From positions 87,577,868 through 87,641,867 of the forward strand of contig NC_084797.1 of NCBI RefSeq assembly GCF_963169125.1: a DNA stretch of 64,000 nucleotides, written 5' to 3'. The notes under the pieces are model-generated. The model searched no databases. It saw nothing but the letters and a program-made list of their open reading frames with translations, and was not told the origin of the DNA. Shown piece by piece: positions 46,759 to 58,604 of the stretch. The stretch comes from Humulus lupulus (taxonomy: Eukaryota; Streptophyta; Magnoliopsida; Rosales; Cannabaceae). The position numbers were made by a program, and so were the translations under genes. The first letter of the stretch is position 1. Every line of letters starts with the position of its first letter.

Positions 46759-48058
46759 GTTGGTATCAGAGCTTAGGATCATTCGGTTTGGCCTATCCTT
46801 TTTTTTTCTTTCATTTGTGTTTCTATTCTATTCGTATTTCAATTTTAGGGTTTCTGAAATCAAAAAAAAAAAAAAAAATCTATCTATTCGTGTTCTTGAT
46901 TTTCTTAGTCTTTGTTCTTGTTTTCCTTCTAAAAATCCGAAACCATTATAGTTAATCTCTTTATTCCAGATTGTTTCTTTGTTCAAATCGTGTTCTTATT
47001 TCCTTGTTTATATTAGTTCTTTGTGAAATCCCTTGAAATCTGAAACTAATCAACTGAAATTGTTATTGAGTTTGTGAAAATCCTTGTTTCCTTTGTGAAA
47101 AATCTGAGATTGTTATTGAGTCAATTGTTTACTTTGTGATAGTGCCACGGATTGATTGGTCCTTTTCTATTTTGGGGTTGTTATTTTTTGGAATATTTGT
47201 TCTCTGTTATTGGGAGTGTACCACCAATTGTTATAGTGCCACTGATTGAAATTTTGTTTCCCTTTATTTGGGAGAAATTCGAGATTGTTATAGTGCTACA
47301 AGTCTATTTGGGTTTTCTGAAATTGGGATTGAGGTTCTCTTATTCTTATTGTGAAATCTGAAATTGGGATTGAGAATCTGAATTGGGATCGAGTTTTTTT
47401 TTCTCTGGTTCTTGTTGTGAAATTCGAATTGGGATTGAGTTCACTTTTCTTATTGTGAAATCCGAAATTGGGATTGGGGTCTCTTGTTCTTGTTGTGAAA
47501 TATCTAATTGTTCTTGTTCTTGTTGTGCAATTCGAGTTGTATTGTTTTCGAATTGTTGTAGTTCCACCAATTCTGATTCTTCTTGTGTCTTGTATCTGCA
47601 TTTGAGAAAAAAAAAAATAGAAAGAAAGGAGAAGAAAACCAAGAGGATCCGAATTCTAAAAAAAAAAAAAAAAGAGTCTGGAAACCTGTCTTAAAAATTT
47701 TTGTTCTATTCTTGTTCCATATGGTCTAGAGGCCTTTTGGCCAAAATCCCACACAAGTGTTCCAAAAATCATCATTTTTCGTCATTTTCACCAGTTTTCG
47801 TCGGTGTTCGTTTGGTTGTTTGGTTGGATTTGCTGCTTGAATACTCCATATTACCGTTTGATTAGTTTTCAAAGGGCTTAAAGAAGAATACGAGTGGAAA
47901 AAGGCAGAGGTGTGAGCTTATTTGAGGGTAAAAGCCATTAAAGTTGAGTGAAACACGAGTGGACTTGAGTGACAATTTTTGAGTGAAAACACGTGAGGGA
48001 GTGTGGTGAGGTCTTTTTCTCCATATTAGTCTAACCTTATTTTTGCAGATTTTCAATC
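46759..48058 (+). other. E8 untranslated leader
   Basis: Non-coding. A-run at 46863-46878, tandem ~35-bp units (TTGTTGTGAAATTCG type) at 47250-47560, then the conserved pre-gag block with GGCAGAGGTGTGAGC. Confidence 0.78.
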
Positions 48059-50215
48059 ATGTCACAAAATACAGAAAGAAATGCAGGCAATGACGCTCCA
48101 CCACCTACAGTTCCAAATCTACAAATTGAAGCTTTAATGGGGGAGATGAGGAGGATGTTGAGGGAGGAGTGTGAACAAATACATGAGAGGTTGGATAGGG
48201 TAGAAGAGGGAACACAACGGAGGCCACGGAGGAATGGGATGCACCAAAGGGAGGATGAGAATGAAGGGCATTTGGAAGGGGTAATTTCTGATGATGAGTT
48301 TGATAGGATGTCGGCGGGTAACCATAGGAGGTATGGCGGGGATAGAGAAGCTAGGAACCAGGTAGATAATTATTTGGGAAATATCAAGATGAGAATTCCA
48401 GTATTTCAGGGGAAGAGCGATCCTGAAGCATACCTTGAGTGGGAGAAGAAGATGGAGCTAGTTTTTGATTGTCACAACTACTCCGACATGAAGAAGGTAA
48501 AACTTGCTGCCATTGAGTTTACTGATTATGCTATTGTTTGGTGGGATCAGTTGTGCATCAACAGGAGGCGGAGTGGAGATCGTCCTATTGACACATGGGA
48601 GGCAATGAAGAGGGTGATGAGGCGACGGTTTGTACCATCTCATTATTATCGAGATCTCTACCTTAAGTTGCAAGGTCTTCATCAAGGTTCCAAGAGTGTT
48701 GATGAGTATTACAAGGAGATGGAGATGGCTATGATTAGAGCCAATGTGGAAGAGGATCGGGAGGCAACAATGGCAAGGTTTTTGAATGGGTTGAACTGAG
48801 AGATTGCTAATCCAATTGAGCTACACCATTATGTGGAATTGGAAGATTTGGTGCATATGGCAATCAAAGTTGAGAGGCAGCTCAAGAGGGGTAGTACAAG
48901 TTCAAAGCCAAGACCGAGCCCACACCATTCAAGTGCAACACCTTGGCGGTCGAACTATCCAAAGAAGGAAGAAGACCAACCTACTTCATCCTTTACACCA
49001 AAATCAGCCACGACCCCTCAAGGTAAAACAGCCCCTACTTCGTCCCATTCTAGTGAGATAAAATGTTTCAAATGTCAGGGGCGAGGACACATAGCTAGCC
49101 AATGTCCAAACAAGCGAGTTATGGTAATTCAGGATAATGGAGAGATAGATTCCGAAGAGGAAGATGATCTTGATGACATGCCACCATTGGAGGACGCTTC
49201 TATGGGTGATGAGGAGTTTGGGGCAGAATCTGGTGAGATGCTTGCACTAGTCACACGACGAGCCTTAAATTTGCAAGCAAAAGAAGAGGAAGAAGAGGTT
49301 CAGCGGGAGAACATCTTTCACACTCGTTGTCATGTGAAAGACAAGGTATGCAGTGTTATTATTGATGGTGGTAGTTGCACTAACGTTGCTAGTTCTTCCA
49401 TGGTTGAGAAGCTAGGGCTCTCAACGCTTAAACATCCTTGTCCATACAAGTTGCAGTGGTTGAATGATAGTGGTGAAGTGAGGGTTACAAAACAGGTGCT
49501 GGTATCATTTCGAATTGGCAAGTATGAGGATGAGGTACTGTGCGATGTGGTTCCCATGCAAGCTGGACACCTCCTTCTAGGAAGGCCTTGGCTATTTGAT
49601 CGGCGAGTCCGGCATGATGGCTTCACCAACAAGTACTCATTCACGTTCCATCAACGAACAATCACTCTAGCTCCATTGACGCCAAAGCAAGTATATGAAG
49701 AACAAGTGAGGTTGCAAAAATTGAGTGATAAAAAAATATTGAGTGAGCAAAAGAAGGAGAGTGAAAAGATGAATGAGAGTGAGAAAAAAGAGAGACAAAG
49801 AGAGAAAAGGGTTGAATCAAGTGAGCGAGAAAAGAAAGAGAAGAGTTCGATCAATGAGGGAAAATTAGAGAGAAAACAGAATAATTTTTATGCAAAAAAA
49901 AGTGAGGTTAAGGAGGCTCTTTTAAACACTAACCAACTTGATGCTAACAAGGGTCGTCACAAGCAGGTTTTTGATCCCGGTGATTGGGTATGGTTACACA
50001 TGAGGAAAGAGCGATTCCCAGCACAAAGACGTTCCAAATTGCTACCTCGAGGAGATGGGCCGTTTCAAGTGCTAGAAAGGATCAATGAAAATGCCTACAG
50101 ACTCGATTTACCAGGTGAGTATACTGTTAGTGCTACTTTTAATGTTTCTGATTTGAGTCCTTTTGATGCAGGTGACGATTTGAGGTCAAATATTTCTCAA
50201 GAGGGGGGGGAATGA
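48059..50215 (+). pseudogene. Gag-protease-integrase-tail gene of E8, one nonsense codon
   Basis: Starts [15 protein letters not shown] at 48059. The frame is preserved throughout but stops at TGA 48797-48799, where sister copies have CGA in NGLNREIA; this C-to-T change at a CpG is typical of methylcytosine loss. Downstream, in the same frame (48833-50215), are the CCHC knuckle, IIDGGSC, charged linker, junction [15 protein letters not shown] and the integrase C-terminal block. An 8-G polypurine tract ends the frame at the LTR. Only a truncated gag would be made without readthrough. Confidence 0.88.
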
Positions 50216-50894
50216 TGAGGACACCAAGACTCAAAATCCAAGTCAAGTTCCAGTTGATCCAAGTCAAGAGGGGAGGAATGATGAGGACACCAGTTTAGGA
50301 GCTTGATCAATATTTAGCTTCTTGTAATGAGTCTTTTTATTTTTAATCACGTTTTTTTTTAGTCTTTGTTTATTTTGTGATAAGTCAAACATTTGACTTG
50401 TGTGAGTCCAATAGTCCTCTTGTCTTTAATTTCGGTTTTCATGAGGAAGACAAAAGGCTTGTCTTTAATTTCGGTTTTCATTAGGAAGACAAAGGGGCTG
50501 CCCTTAATTTTTCGGTTTCATTAGGAAGACAAAGGGACTGCCCTTAATTTTTCGGTTTCATTAGGAAGACCAAGGGTCTTGTTTTCATGTAATTTTCGTC
50601 CTTATAAGGACTGCCAAAACATTTGAAAAAATCAGATTTGGATGAAATGAAAATTTGTGAGTTTTCTTCTTGAGTTCTTGAAGAGACTATCCGAACTTAT
50701 CAAGGGTATCCCTTGTGGCGTTCAATCCGACTTATCAAACGGATTCCCATCCCCGTTTGTGGCGTCTTCCTCATACCAAGGTTCGTGCTTTGCTAAGCAT
50801 AGGGTCGCGGTTTACCATTCCAAATTTCGTGTGTTCTTGGTGGCTGCCATATTTGGTGTCGGGTTTCATCACAGTGTTGGTGTGGTTCGTATCA
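50213..50894 (+). repeat. 3' LTR of E8 (682 bp)
   Basis: Partner of 46078-46758. Here the internal duplicated junction reads AGAGGGGAGGAATGATGAGG (50268-50287). Confidence 0.93.
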
Positions 50895-51508
50895 GTGGTC
50901 CTGATAGGAGGGGTCGGGGTAGTCAGGGTGGCCGTCAGGGCAGCGATGAGGTGTGGTGGAGTTATCCAGAGTGCCCAAGGTGTAGAAGACGCCATCAGGG
51001 CGAATGTCAGGCCAAGGCTTGCTATGTGTGTGGAACAGTGGGGCACCTCAAGAAGGACTGCCCAACAGTGAAGAAATGGGAAGCAGGAAAGGTGGACAGC
51101 TTGACTCCAGCTCGAGTGTTCACCTTGACACAGGCAGGGGCCGAGGCTAGTCCCTCGGTAGTGATAGGTCAGCTTTCTGGCGCTGGCTCTCCTTTTATTG
51201 TATTGATTGACTCTGGTGCTACACATTCCTTTATTTCTAGTAAAGTGATTGATAGATTGTGTAGACCTAGTGAGTATTGGACTACAGGGTTTGGGACTTT
51301 ATTGCCTACTGGGGAACTGGTAGTTTCTAGGAGGTGGATCAGGGCACTGCCAGTGATGGTTGATAGTAGGGAGCTTTCAGTTGACTTGATATAGTTAGAT
51401 ATGGAGGATTTCGATATGATCTTAGGGATGGATTGGTTGGTCAGGTATGGGGCTACTATTGACTGTAGGAAGAAGATGGTGACTTTTGAGTTTGAGGGCG
51501 AGGATCAT
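50895..51508 (+). pseudogene. Element B zinc knuckle and protease
   Basis: Continues the gag of element B after E8: basic linker (RRGRGSQGGRQG), CCHC knuckle CYVCGTVGHLKKDC, then retropepsin with IDSGATHSFIS and, beyond a TAG at 51392-51394, ILGMDWLVRYGATIDC. The segment ends at the solo LTR (51509). The apparent longer frame beginning at 50657 is only readthrough from the E8 LTR. Confidence 0.87.
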
Positions 51509-52129
51509 TGATGAGGACACCAAGACTAAAGATCCAAGTCTAGTTCCAGTTGGTTTGGTGACGAGGGCGCGAGCCAAAAGACTCAGTTTAGGAGCTTGAT
51601 GAATCTTATTGTATTTTGTCATCTTGTATTTTTTATTAGTCTTTGTTTTTTTTTGTGAAAAGTCAAACACTTGACTTGTGTGAGTCCAAGAGTCCTTTTG
51701 TCTTTATTTTTCGGTTTTCATTAGGAAGACAAAAGGCTTGTCTTTATTTGTCGGTTTTCATTAGGAAGACAAAAGGTTGTCTTTAATTTTCGGTTTTTAG
51801 GAAGACAAAGGGCTTGTCATGATGTAATTTTCGGCTATATAAGGCCTTGAAAACATTTGGAAAAAATCAGATTATGATGAAATTAAATTTGTGAGCTTTT
51901 CTTCTTGAGTTCTTGAAGAAACTATTAGAACTTATCAAGGGGTTCCTTGTGGCGTTCAACCTGACTTATCAAACGGATTCCCATCCCCATTTGTGGCGTC
52001 TTCCTCATACCAAGGTTCGTGCTTGGCTAAGCATTGGGTCGCGGTTCTTCATACCAAATTTCGTGTGTTCTTGGTGGCTGCCATATTTGGTGTCGGGTTT
52101 CACCACAATCGTTGGTGTGGTTCGTATCA
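51509..52129 (+). repeat. Solo CRM-like LTR, TSD ATCAT
   Basis: 621 bp, TGATGAGGACACC ... GTTCGTATCA, with the perfect TSD ATCAT at 51504-51508 and 52130-52134 and no internal domain. It lies between protease and RT of element B. E1/E5 subtype ([18 protein letters not shown] tail, no second polypurine tract); three U3 repeats and TATATAAGGCC. Confidence 0.96.
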
Positions 52130-55100
52130 ATCATTTTGTCTTCATGGGTGCTGTGTGTGGACCCCGCGTACCCATGATATCAGCGTTGAGAACCAGAGAC
52201 TTGTTACAGGGTGGATGTATAGGTTTTCTGGCTAGTGTGGTAGACTCTACCAGGGTGTTACCAACAGGGCAAGGGAGAGACTCGAGTGGTTTGTGAGTTT
52301 TTAGATGTATTTCCTGAGGAGTTACCAGGATTGCCGCCGCGCAAGGAGATTCAATTTGTTATTGAGTTAGCACCGGGGACAGAACCAGTATCAAGAGCAC
52401 CATATAGGATGGCACCAGCAGAGTTGAAGGAGCTGAAGTTACAGCTACAGGAACTTCTGGATTTGGGATTCATCAGGCATAGTTACTCTCCATGGGGAGC
52501 TCCAATTTTGTTTGTTAAGAAGAAGGACAGGACTCTGAGGATGTGTATAAACTACAGGGAATTGAACAAGTTAACTATTAAGAATAAATACCCTCTACCA
52601 AGGATTGATGACTTGTTCGATCAGTTGCTGGGAAAGACGGTGTTCTCAAAGATTGATCTTCGATCTGGTTATCACTAGTTGAGGATCAAGGATGAGGACA
52701 TACCGAAGACGACCTTCCGAACAAGGTATAGGCACTATGAGTTCTTGGTCATGTCTTTTGGTTTGACTAATGCCCCGGAAGCTTTCATGGATCTGATGAA
52801 CAGGGTGTTCAAGGACTTCTTGGATCGGTTCGTCATTGTCTTCATCGACGACATTTTAGTGTACTCCAGTTCAGAGGCAGAGCACGAGCGACATCTTCAA
52901 CAGGTCTTACAGAGGTTAAGGGAGCATCGGTTATATGCAAAGTTTAAGAAATGTGAGTTCTAGTTGCCAGAGGTTACTTTCCTTGGGCATACAGTTGGCA
53001 CAGAGGGGATTAAGGTGGATCCGTCCAAAGTGGAAGCAGTGAGAGATTGGCCGAGGCCAAGGAATGCCTCAGAGGTGCAGAGTTTCCTCGGGTTAGCAGG
53101 TTATTACAAGTGGTTTATAGAAGGATTCTCAAAGATTGCTTCACCAATGACAGAGTTGACACGAGAGAATCAGAAGTTCGTTTGGTCAGAGAAGTGTGAG
53201 GACAGTTTCCAAGAATTAAAGCGACGATTAATCACTGCACCTGTGTTGAGTCTTCCTTCGGAGGAAGGAAAGTTTGTGGTATACTGTGAAGCATCGAGTA
53301 TGGGTTTAGGTTGTGTGTTGATGCAAAATGAGAAAGTTATAGCTTATGCATCGCGGTAGCTAAAGGAGTATGAGTAGCGGTATCCTACCCATGATCTGGA
53401 ACTAGCAGCAGTGGTATTCGCACTGAAGGTGTGGCGACATAATCTGTATGGGGAGAAGTGCGAGATATACATTGATCATAAGAGTTTGAAGTATTTCTTC
53501 ACCCAGACTGAACATGAGACAGAGGCGTTGGTTGGAGTTGGTTAAGGATTATGATTGTGACATTCTTTACCACCCAGGGAAAGCCAATGTTGTGGCAGAT
53601 GCATTGAGCCGAAGGGGCTCGGGGCAGTTCTTTAGTTATGTTCAGATCTCCAGAGAGTTAGCTGATGAGATAACCAGGGTAAGGATAAAGCTGGTGGTGG
53701 GTTGGTTGGCCAATGTTACCTTGCAGGTTACCCTGCTAGAGCGGATCAAGGAGGGTCAATTAGTAGATGCGCAGTTACAGGAGGTTAGACAGCATGTCTT
53801 AGCAGGGATAGCTAAGGACTTTTCCGTTTCTGAGACTGGTGTGCTTCGATATCAGGGGCGAATTTGTGTTCTGGCAGATGAAGGGATCAGACGAGAGATA
53901 CTGGATGAGTCTCACACTATGCCATACTCGCTTCATCCAGGTACCACGAAGATGTATTAGGATCTACGGGAATTATATTGGTGGCCCGGGATGAAGAAGG
54001 ATGTGGTGGAGTATGTGGCCAGATGTTTGACATGTCAACAGGTGAAGGTTGAGCATCAGTGACCTGTGAGATTGCTTCAGCCTTTGGGTATTCCAGAATA
54101 GAAGTGGGAGGATATTACCATGGATTTTGTGGGAGGTCTACCCAGGACAATGGGATTTTATGACTCGGTGTGGGTGATAGTGGACAGATACACCAAGTCA
54201 GCTCATTTTTTGCCATTAAAGTCGACTTACACAGTGGAACAATATGCAGAGTTGTATGTGAGGGAGATAGTTCATCTCCATGGGGTTCCTAAGTCTATTG
54301 TATCTGATCGAGACCCTATCTTTACCTCCAAGTTCTGGGGAGCTCTGCAGAGAGCCATGGGGACTCAGTTGAAGTTTAGCATAGCCTTTCATCCTCAGAC
54401 GGATGGATAGTCTGAGAGGACGATTTAGGTGTTGGAGGATATGCTTAGGTGTGTGATTGACTTTGAGGGATCTTGGAGTAAGTATCTTCCATTGATTGAA
54501 TTTTCGTATAACAACAGTTATCAATCCACGACTGGAGTGGCTCCTTATGAGATGATATACGGAAGGAAGTGTAGGTCACCTATTCATTGGGATGAGATGG
54601 GTGAGAGAAAATATTAGGGGCCAAACATGGTTCAAAGATGAATGAAGCTATTGAGAAGATCTGAGCCAGAATGCTTGCTTCGCAGAGTAGACAGAAAAGC
54701 TATGCTGATCCTAAGCGTAGAAACGTGGAGTTCCAGGTTGGGGATCATGTGTTTCTGCGTGTCTCACCACTGAGAGAGGTGAGGAGGTTTGGAGTAAAGG
54801 GCAAGTTGAGCCCTCGATTTGTTGGACCTTTCGAGATTCTAAAAAGGGTTGGACAGGTGGCTTACAGATTGGCCTTGCCACCGTCGTTGTCGGGAGTTCA
54901 TAACGTATATCCATGGCTCTATGTTGCGAAAATATGTCTCAGATTCGACGCATGTACTGTACTGAAGTATGAGGACTTAGAATTGCAGACAGATTTGTCC
55001 TATGAAGAGCGACTTGTTCAGATTTTAGATCGGAAGGACAAAGTTCTACGAAATAAGACGATTCCGTTAGTTAAAGTATTGTGGAGAAATGGCAAGGTCG

Positions 55101-55162
55101 AGGAAGCGACCTGGGAGCTAGAGACGGTGATGCGGGATCAGTATCCCGAGCTATTCAGGTAA
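52130..55162 (+). pseudogene. Element B pol: RT, RNase H, integrase, chromodomain
   Basis: Ordered Tekay/Del domains: RT ([57 protein letters not shown]), RNase H ([31 protein letters not shown]), integrase ([33 protein letters not shown] before it), and the C-terminus GKLSPRFVGPFEI with chromodomain residues VKVLWRNGKVEEATWELE ending YPELFR at 55162. It is broken by TAG at 52676, 52961, 53357, 53375, 53958, 54099, 54408, 54426 and 54615, TGA at 54060 and 54662, and a frameshift near 53505. Most changes turn CAG or TGG into TAG, or CGA into TGA. Non-functional. Confidence 0.92.
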
Positions 55163-55198
55163 ATTTCGAGGACGAAATTCTCAGTAGGAGGGGATAGT

Positions 55199-57512
55199 TG
55201 TAACGACCCAAAATCATTAATATGGCTTAAGGGCCTTGATTAGTGTGTCAGGAGGGCATAATTGGTTTATATGTGAATTTATTAATTTAATGCATGATTA
55301 TATAATAAGCATGCTTGTATGGTTATATGAATGTAATGAGATTATATGCTATAATTGTGAGGACCACATTATTATGTGGGTAAATCTGCAGCATGCGACT
55401 TGAGGCGATCCTAAGGAGCTAGTTAGCGAGAAAGTCACAACAGGACCTAATGCTTGACTTGGAGTAAGTCAAGGGGTATTTTGGGTATTAGTTGGTTATC
55501 TGGGTTATCGGGTTATGGAAATAAATAATTGGAGATATATTTGAGGTTAGGAAGCTTAGGTGGGAATACTGGGGAATTTTACCATTTTTCCCTCGGGGAC
55601 GTTTCTGGCACCCCAAGCTTCGGGATTGACTTAATTACCTAAGGATAGACTAAGTAAAACACAGAACTTGGTAGAAACATAAAGAACCGACCTTCCCTCC
55701 TCTTCCTTTTCTCTCTCAAAGAAAACCACAAGAAACTTAGAAGAACTTGGCTGGAATTCTGAGGATTGGAGCTGAGATTTAGGAGATTAGCTCATGGATT
55801 AGCCGAGGATTCAATCAAGAATTAAGGTAAGACATAAGCTTTATGCATGGTGATTAAATTATGTGTTTATGGATGGGTTTTGAGGTGTTTATGGATTTGA
55901 CATTGGAGGACAGAATTGAAGCTTGGAACCTAGGAGTTAGCTCATAAATCTTTTAGAGAGCTGGTTCATCAAAGAAGGTAAGCTCGAATTTATGGTTTAA
56001 TGGCTGAATCTTAGTGTTTTCTTGACTGGCTTTCATGTTCTTAAGCTTTTGAGTTTCAGAGATTGAAGTGGGATTTTTGGTGAGTTTCTATGCTAAGTTT
56101 TAGTTGGATTGTGTTGCTGGAATCATTTTAGAAGCTTTGTGATAATTGAGTTGTGGAATTGGGATAATTTTGGATGGTTTTGAGAGTAAAAAATGGTGGT
56201 TTTTCTGGGTTCAAAGGGGTCGAGTCGCGGCATAGTTCTTGGTGAGCCGCGGCCCTCTGAGGCTGATGAATGCTGAGGATGGAGGGCGGGTCGCGGCATG
56301 GGGCTTGTAGGGTCGCGGCATGGGGCTTGTAGGGCCGCGGCCTGTGTCTGGTTCTGGGCGTGGATGGGCTTTTGTTTGGGGGCCATGCTGTGGCATAGGA
56401 AGCTTGAGCCGCGACCCTTAAGGAAATTTGGGTTTTTGGGATTTTAATCATGGGAATTTAACCTAGGGTGCTCGGGGGCAAATCTACTACCGTGTTTGGT
56501 GGAATTCGATGTTCCGGAGACTAGAACCTTATTTAGAAGCCCTTTTACAATTATTAATGGTATCCCTTATCTTGGTTGTGACTAGGTATAAGCTAAGGGC
56601 TCGGGAAACGGATCGTGCTCAAAAGGCATCTCGCGTAACCAGTACATTTGGAAACTAAAGGTAAGAGAACTGCACTCGGTTATGGATTTATAATGGGACT
56701 AAGAGTTCCCTGTCTTGTATGCTTTATAAAGGGTGGTATTATGCCATGTGAATAGTAGACAAACGGCCTAAGAGTGTCGGAGTTTACATTGGCGCACAGG
56801 GCGCGGCTCAGCCACTAGTAGCTAAGGACAGCTTATTATTCACTGAGCTCGGTTTAAGCAGACCGGAGTCAGTGGGATTAAACAGAGGGTGCGACCTAAG
56901 GGTGTCGACCCTAATTATCATTTGATTGATTATTATTATTGATTGATGAATTTGTTGTGTTGATTAGCTGAGTGTTGGTTTGTTGATTCTCTTGTTATGT
57001 CTGTGGATTATATGACCAACGTGGTATGCTAAGTATATGAACATGCTTTAAGATTTATTCAGTTGTTATCATTATTTGCACTATAACGTTATGTTTTCTT
57101 GCTGGGCCTTGGCTCACGGATGCTACGTGGTGCAGGTAAAGGCAAGGGCAAGCTTGATCAGCCCTGGATCGAAGAGCTCTAAGAGCATAATGTACATGAT
57201 CAGCTGCTCGACTGCCACGGTTGAGGGGAGACAGGAACAGGAGAACCATAAACGTTGGTTTTGCCCTTAGAATGGCTAGTGGTTGTTTTATACTCTGGAA
57301 ATTTTGTAAACTGACTTTCAAACACTGTTTCTTTTGGGGTCCCTTGTGTAAAACGTTTACTTATATGAAAGATATATTTTTATGACCAAAACCTTTTAAC
57401 CCTAGTTCATTAATGTTGTTAGTGACACGTTTTAAACTAAATGACTTGATTAGCAAGTCCCGCACTGTTATAAACACGCAGTGTAACGGTCTTGGCTACC
57501 CAGGGCGTTACA
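55199..57512 (+). repeat. 3' LTR of element B (2,314 bp)
   Basis: TGTAACGACCC ... CAGGGCGTTACA, preceded by the polypurine tract AGTAGGAGGGGATAGT. A GC-rich block (56216-56345) repeats GTCGCGGC/GCCGCGGCCC. The ORFs called inside it are short and unsupported. Confidence 0.92.
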
Positions 57513-58256
57513 GGCAGGATGATTAGCAGAAGGCTTGGCTGTTTTCTTTTTTCTTTGAGCAATGGACTTTACACGACCCATATTTGTTGGTTTGGTCAGA
57601 GGTCTGTTTGTAGGGTTGTGTTGAGAAAAAGGAACTTCTGAGAATGGCAACGGCGGCTGTTCTTGATCTTTGAACAATAGTGCGAGCAAGTCGTCGTCAA
57701 TCGGCCTCTCAACTCCCCACGGGTCGTGCATGAAAATCTGTGAACAGAGAAGAGGAGATGAGAATCTATGGCCAATAGACAAAGGAAGTGGAAACGCTGA
57801 TATAACGTTGCTCGTGTATAAAAGTTAAGCTTTTATACGACCAGCAGCATTCTAACGTATGCATGCGAGCAGTTTGGAAAATAGATTAAAAAACAGAAGT
57901 GAAAAGTTTTTCAAGGAAAACTTTTCGACTCTAAGGAAGGGCGGGAAAACCCCAGATTTTTCCGAGTGCCTAAAAATCGAATTTTTACTTTGATTTTGCG
58001 CCCTAAGTCATTAATCCTAACTCCCAAACCAATTCCTAAGCATCATTTAGTGTTTTCTCCCTATCCTATCATGCTACAACCTGCAAGCACGATTACCCCA
58101 AATCATTTTTTCAAGAACATTCGGAAACTTAGATACTAAAACATCATAAAACTCAAGGGATAACTATTGCATGACGTATCAGAGACAAAAAAAGCTCAAG
58201 AAACTTACTTGAATAAAAGGTTGAAGTGAAGACATGAGTGTTGATTCGAGCGGCAT
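57513..58256 (-). pseudogene. Antisense, intron-containing gene of a Tat/Retand-like element, cut by element B
   Basis: Exon 1 (58256-58209) encodes MPLESTLMSSLQPFIQ and ends at a clean 5' splice site CAA|GTAAG. An intron of ~471 bp ends TTCACAG at 57738. Exon 2 continues in phase with IFMHDPWGVERPIDDDLLAL and a basic segment (GRVKSIAQRKKKTAK), and is severed at 57513 by element B's 3' LTR (last residues ANHPA). A TATA box lies ~120 nt upstream. The product is not recognised. Position (antisense, just upstream of a polypurine tract and 3' LTR) matches the additional antisense ORFs known in Tat-lineage elements such as Grande and Retand; that link is inference. The Lys-rich run could be a nuclear-localisation signal. 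Confidence 0.65.
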
Positions 58257-58374
58257 GACAGATACTCCTTGGATCACCAAAGTTGTCTGAGTTTTCTGGG
58301 TTCTTCGTACTTCGTTCTTCAGTGTTCTTGAGGAAAAGAGGAAGAGTAAAAAGTGAAAAGTGAAAATAAGGGAT

Positions 58375-58382
58375 TATTTATA
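58375..58382 (-). promoter_or_regulatory. TATA box of the antisense gene
   Basis: TATAAATA on the minus strand, 119-126 nt upstream of the ATG at 58256, leaving a plausible ~90-nt pyrimidine-rich 5' UTR (TTTTCACTTTTTACTCTTCC). Confidence 0.6.
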
Positions 58383-58592
58383 TTGATCGAGGCACGGTTA
58401 ATAAGGTAATGATGGGGGATGAGTTTTCGAAACGTGGGGAAATGTGTTAGCCGTCAAAAGCTTTTTGGGAAACTGCAACGACATGATTGATTACCTTTTT
58501 TGAAAAGACACTGACGACTCTGACATGTCTGACAGGTCACGCAAAGGGTTGATCGTTTAAGTTTACTTTATGCTAGTCGTAGTAAAATAAAA

Positions 58593-58604
58593 TTGGGGAG
58601 CAAA
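58593..58604 (+). other. Polypurine tract of the 58605 LTR
   Basis: TTGGGGAGCAAA immediately before the LTR start TGTTTACCC, the expected place for plus-strand priming. It shows that the LTR is the 3' LTR of a plus-strand element whose internal 3' end is 57513-58604. Confidence 0.65.

Larger units (their letters stand above)
46078..50894 (+). mobile_element. E8: non-autonomous CRM-like element in element B gag
   Basis: 4,817 bp; LTRs 46078-46758 (681 bp) and 50213-50894 (682 bp); primer site TGGTATCAGAGC at 46761-46772; polypurine tract with G8. The flanks CTGGT (46073-46077) and GTGGT (50895-50899) are a TSD with one mismatch. The internal domain is gag-protease joined to the integrase tail, as in E2 and E4. 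Confidence 0.92.
32536..57512 (+). mobile_element. Element B: decayed Tekay/Del-type chromovirus
   Basis: A plus-strand Ty3/gypsy element: 5' LTR remnant (32536-32837 and 43842-44727), primer site (44730-44742), gag, CCHC knuckle, protease, RT, RNase H, integrase, chromodomain, polypurine tract (GTAGGAGGGGATAGT) and complete 3' LTR (55199-57512). It is interrupted by solo LTR C, E8 and a solo CRM-like LTR. Its pol has many nonsense codons and at least one frameshift, so it is older than its inserts. The left end is truncated at 32536, so no TSD can be confirmed; the right flank is GGCAG, inside an antisense gene. Confidence 0.88.

Noticed and set aside
46521..46955. Recurrent open frame in CRM-like LTR/leader (FLLEFLKRLSELIKGIP..., and its other-frame version ASSSYQGSCLAKHWVAV)
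   Set aside because: It recurs because the LTRs are near-identical. It is broken in different frames among subtypes, crosses the primer site, and has no domain or consistent start.
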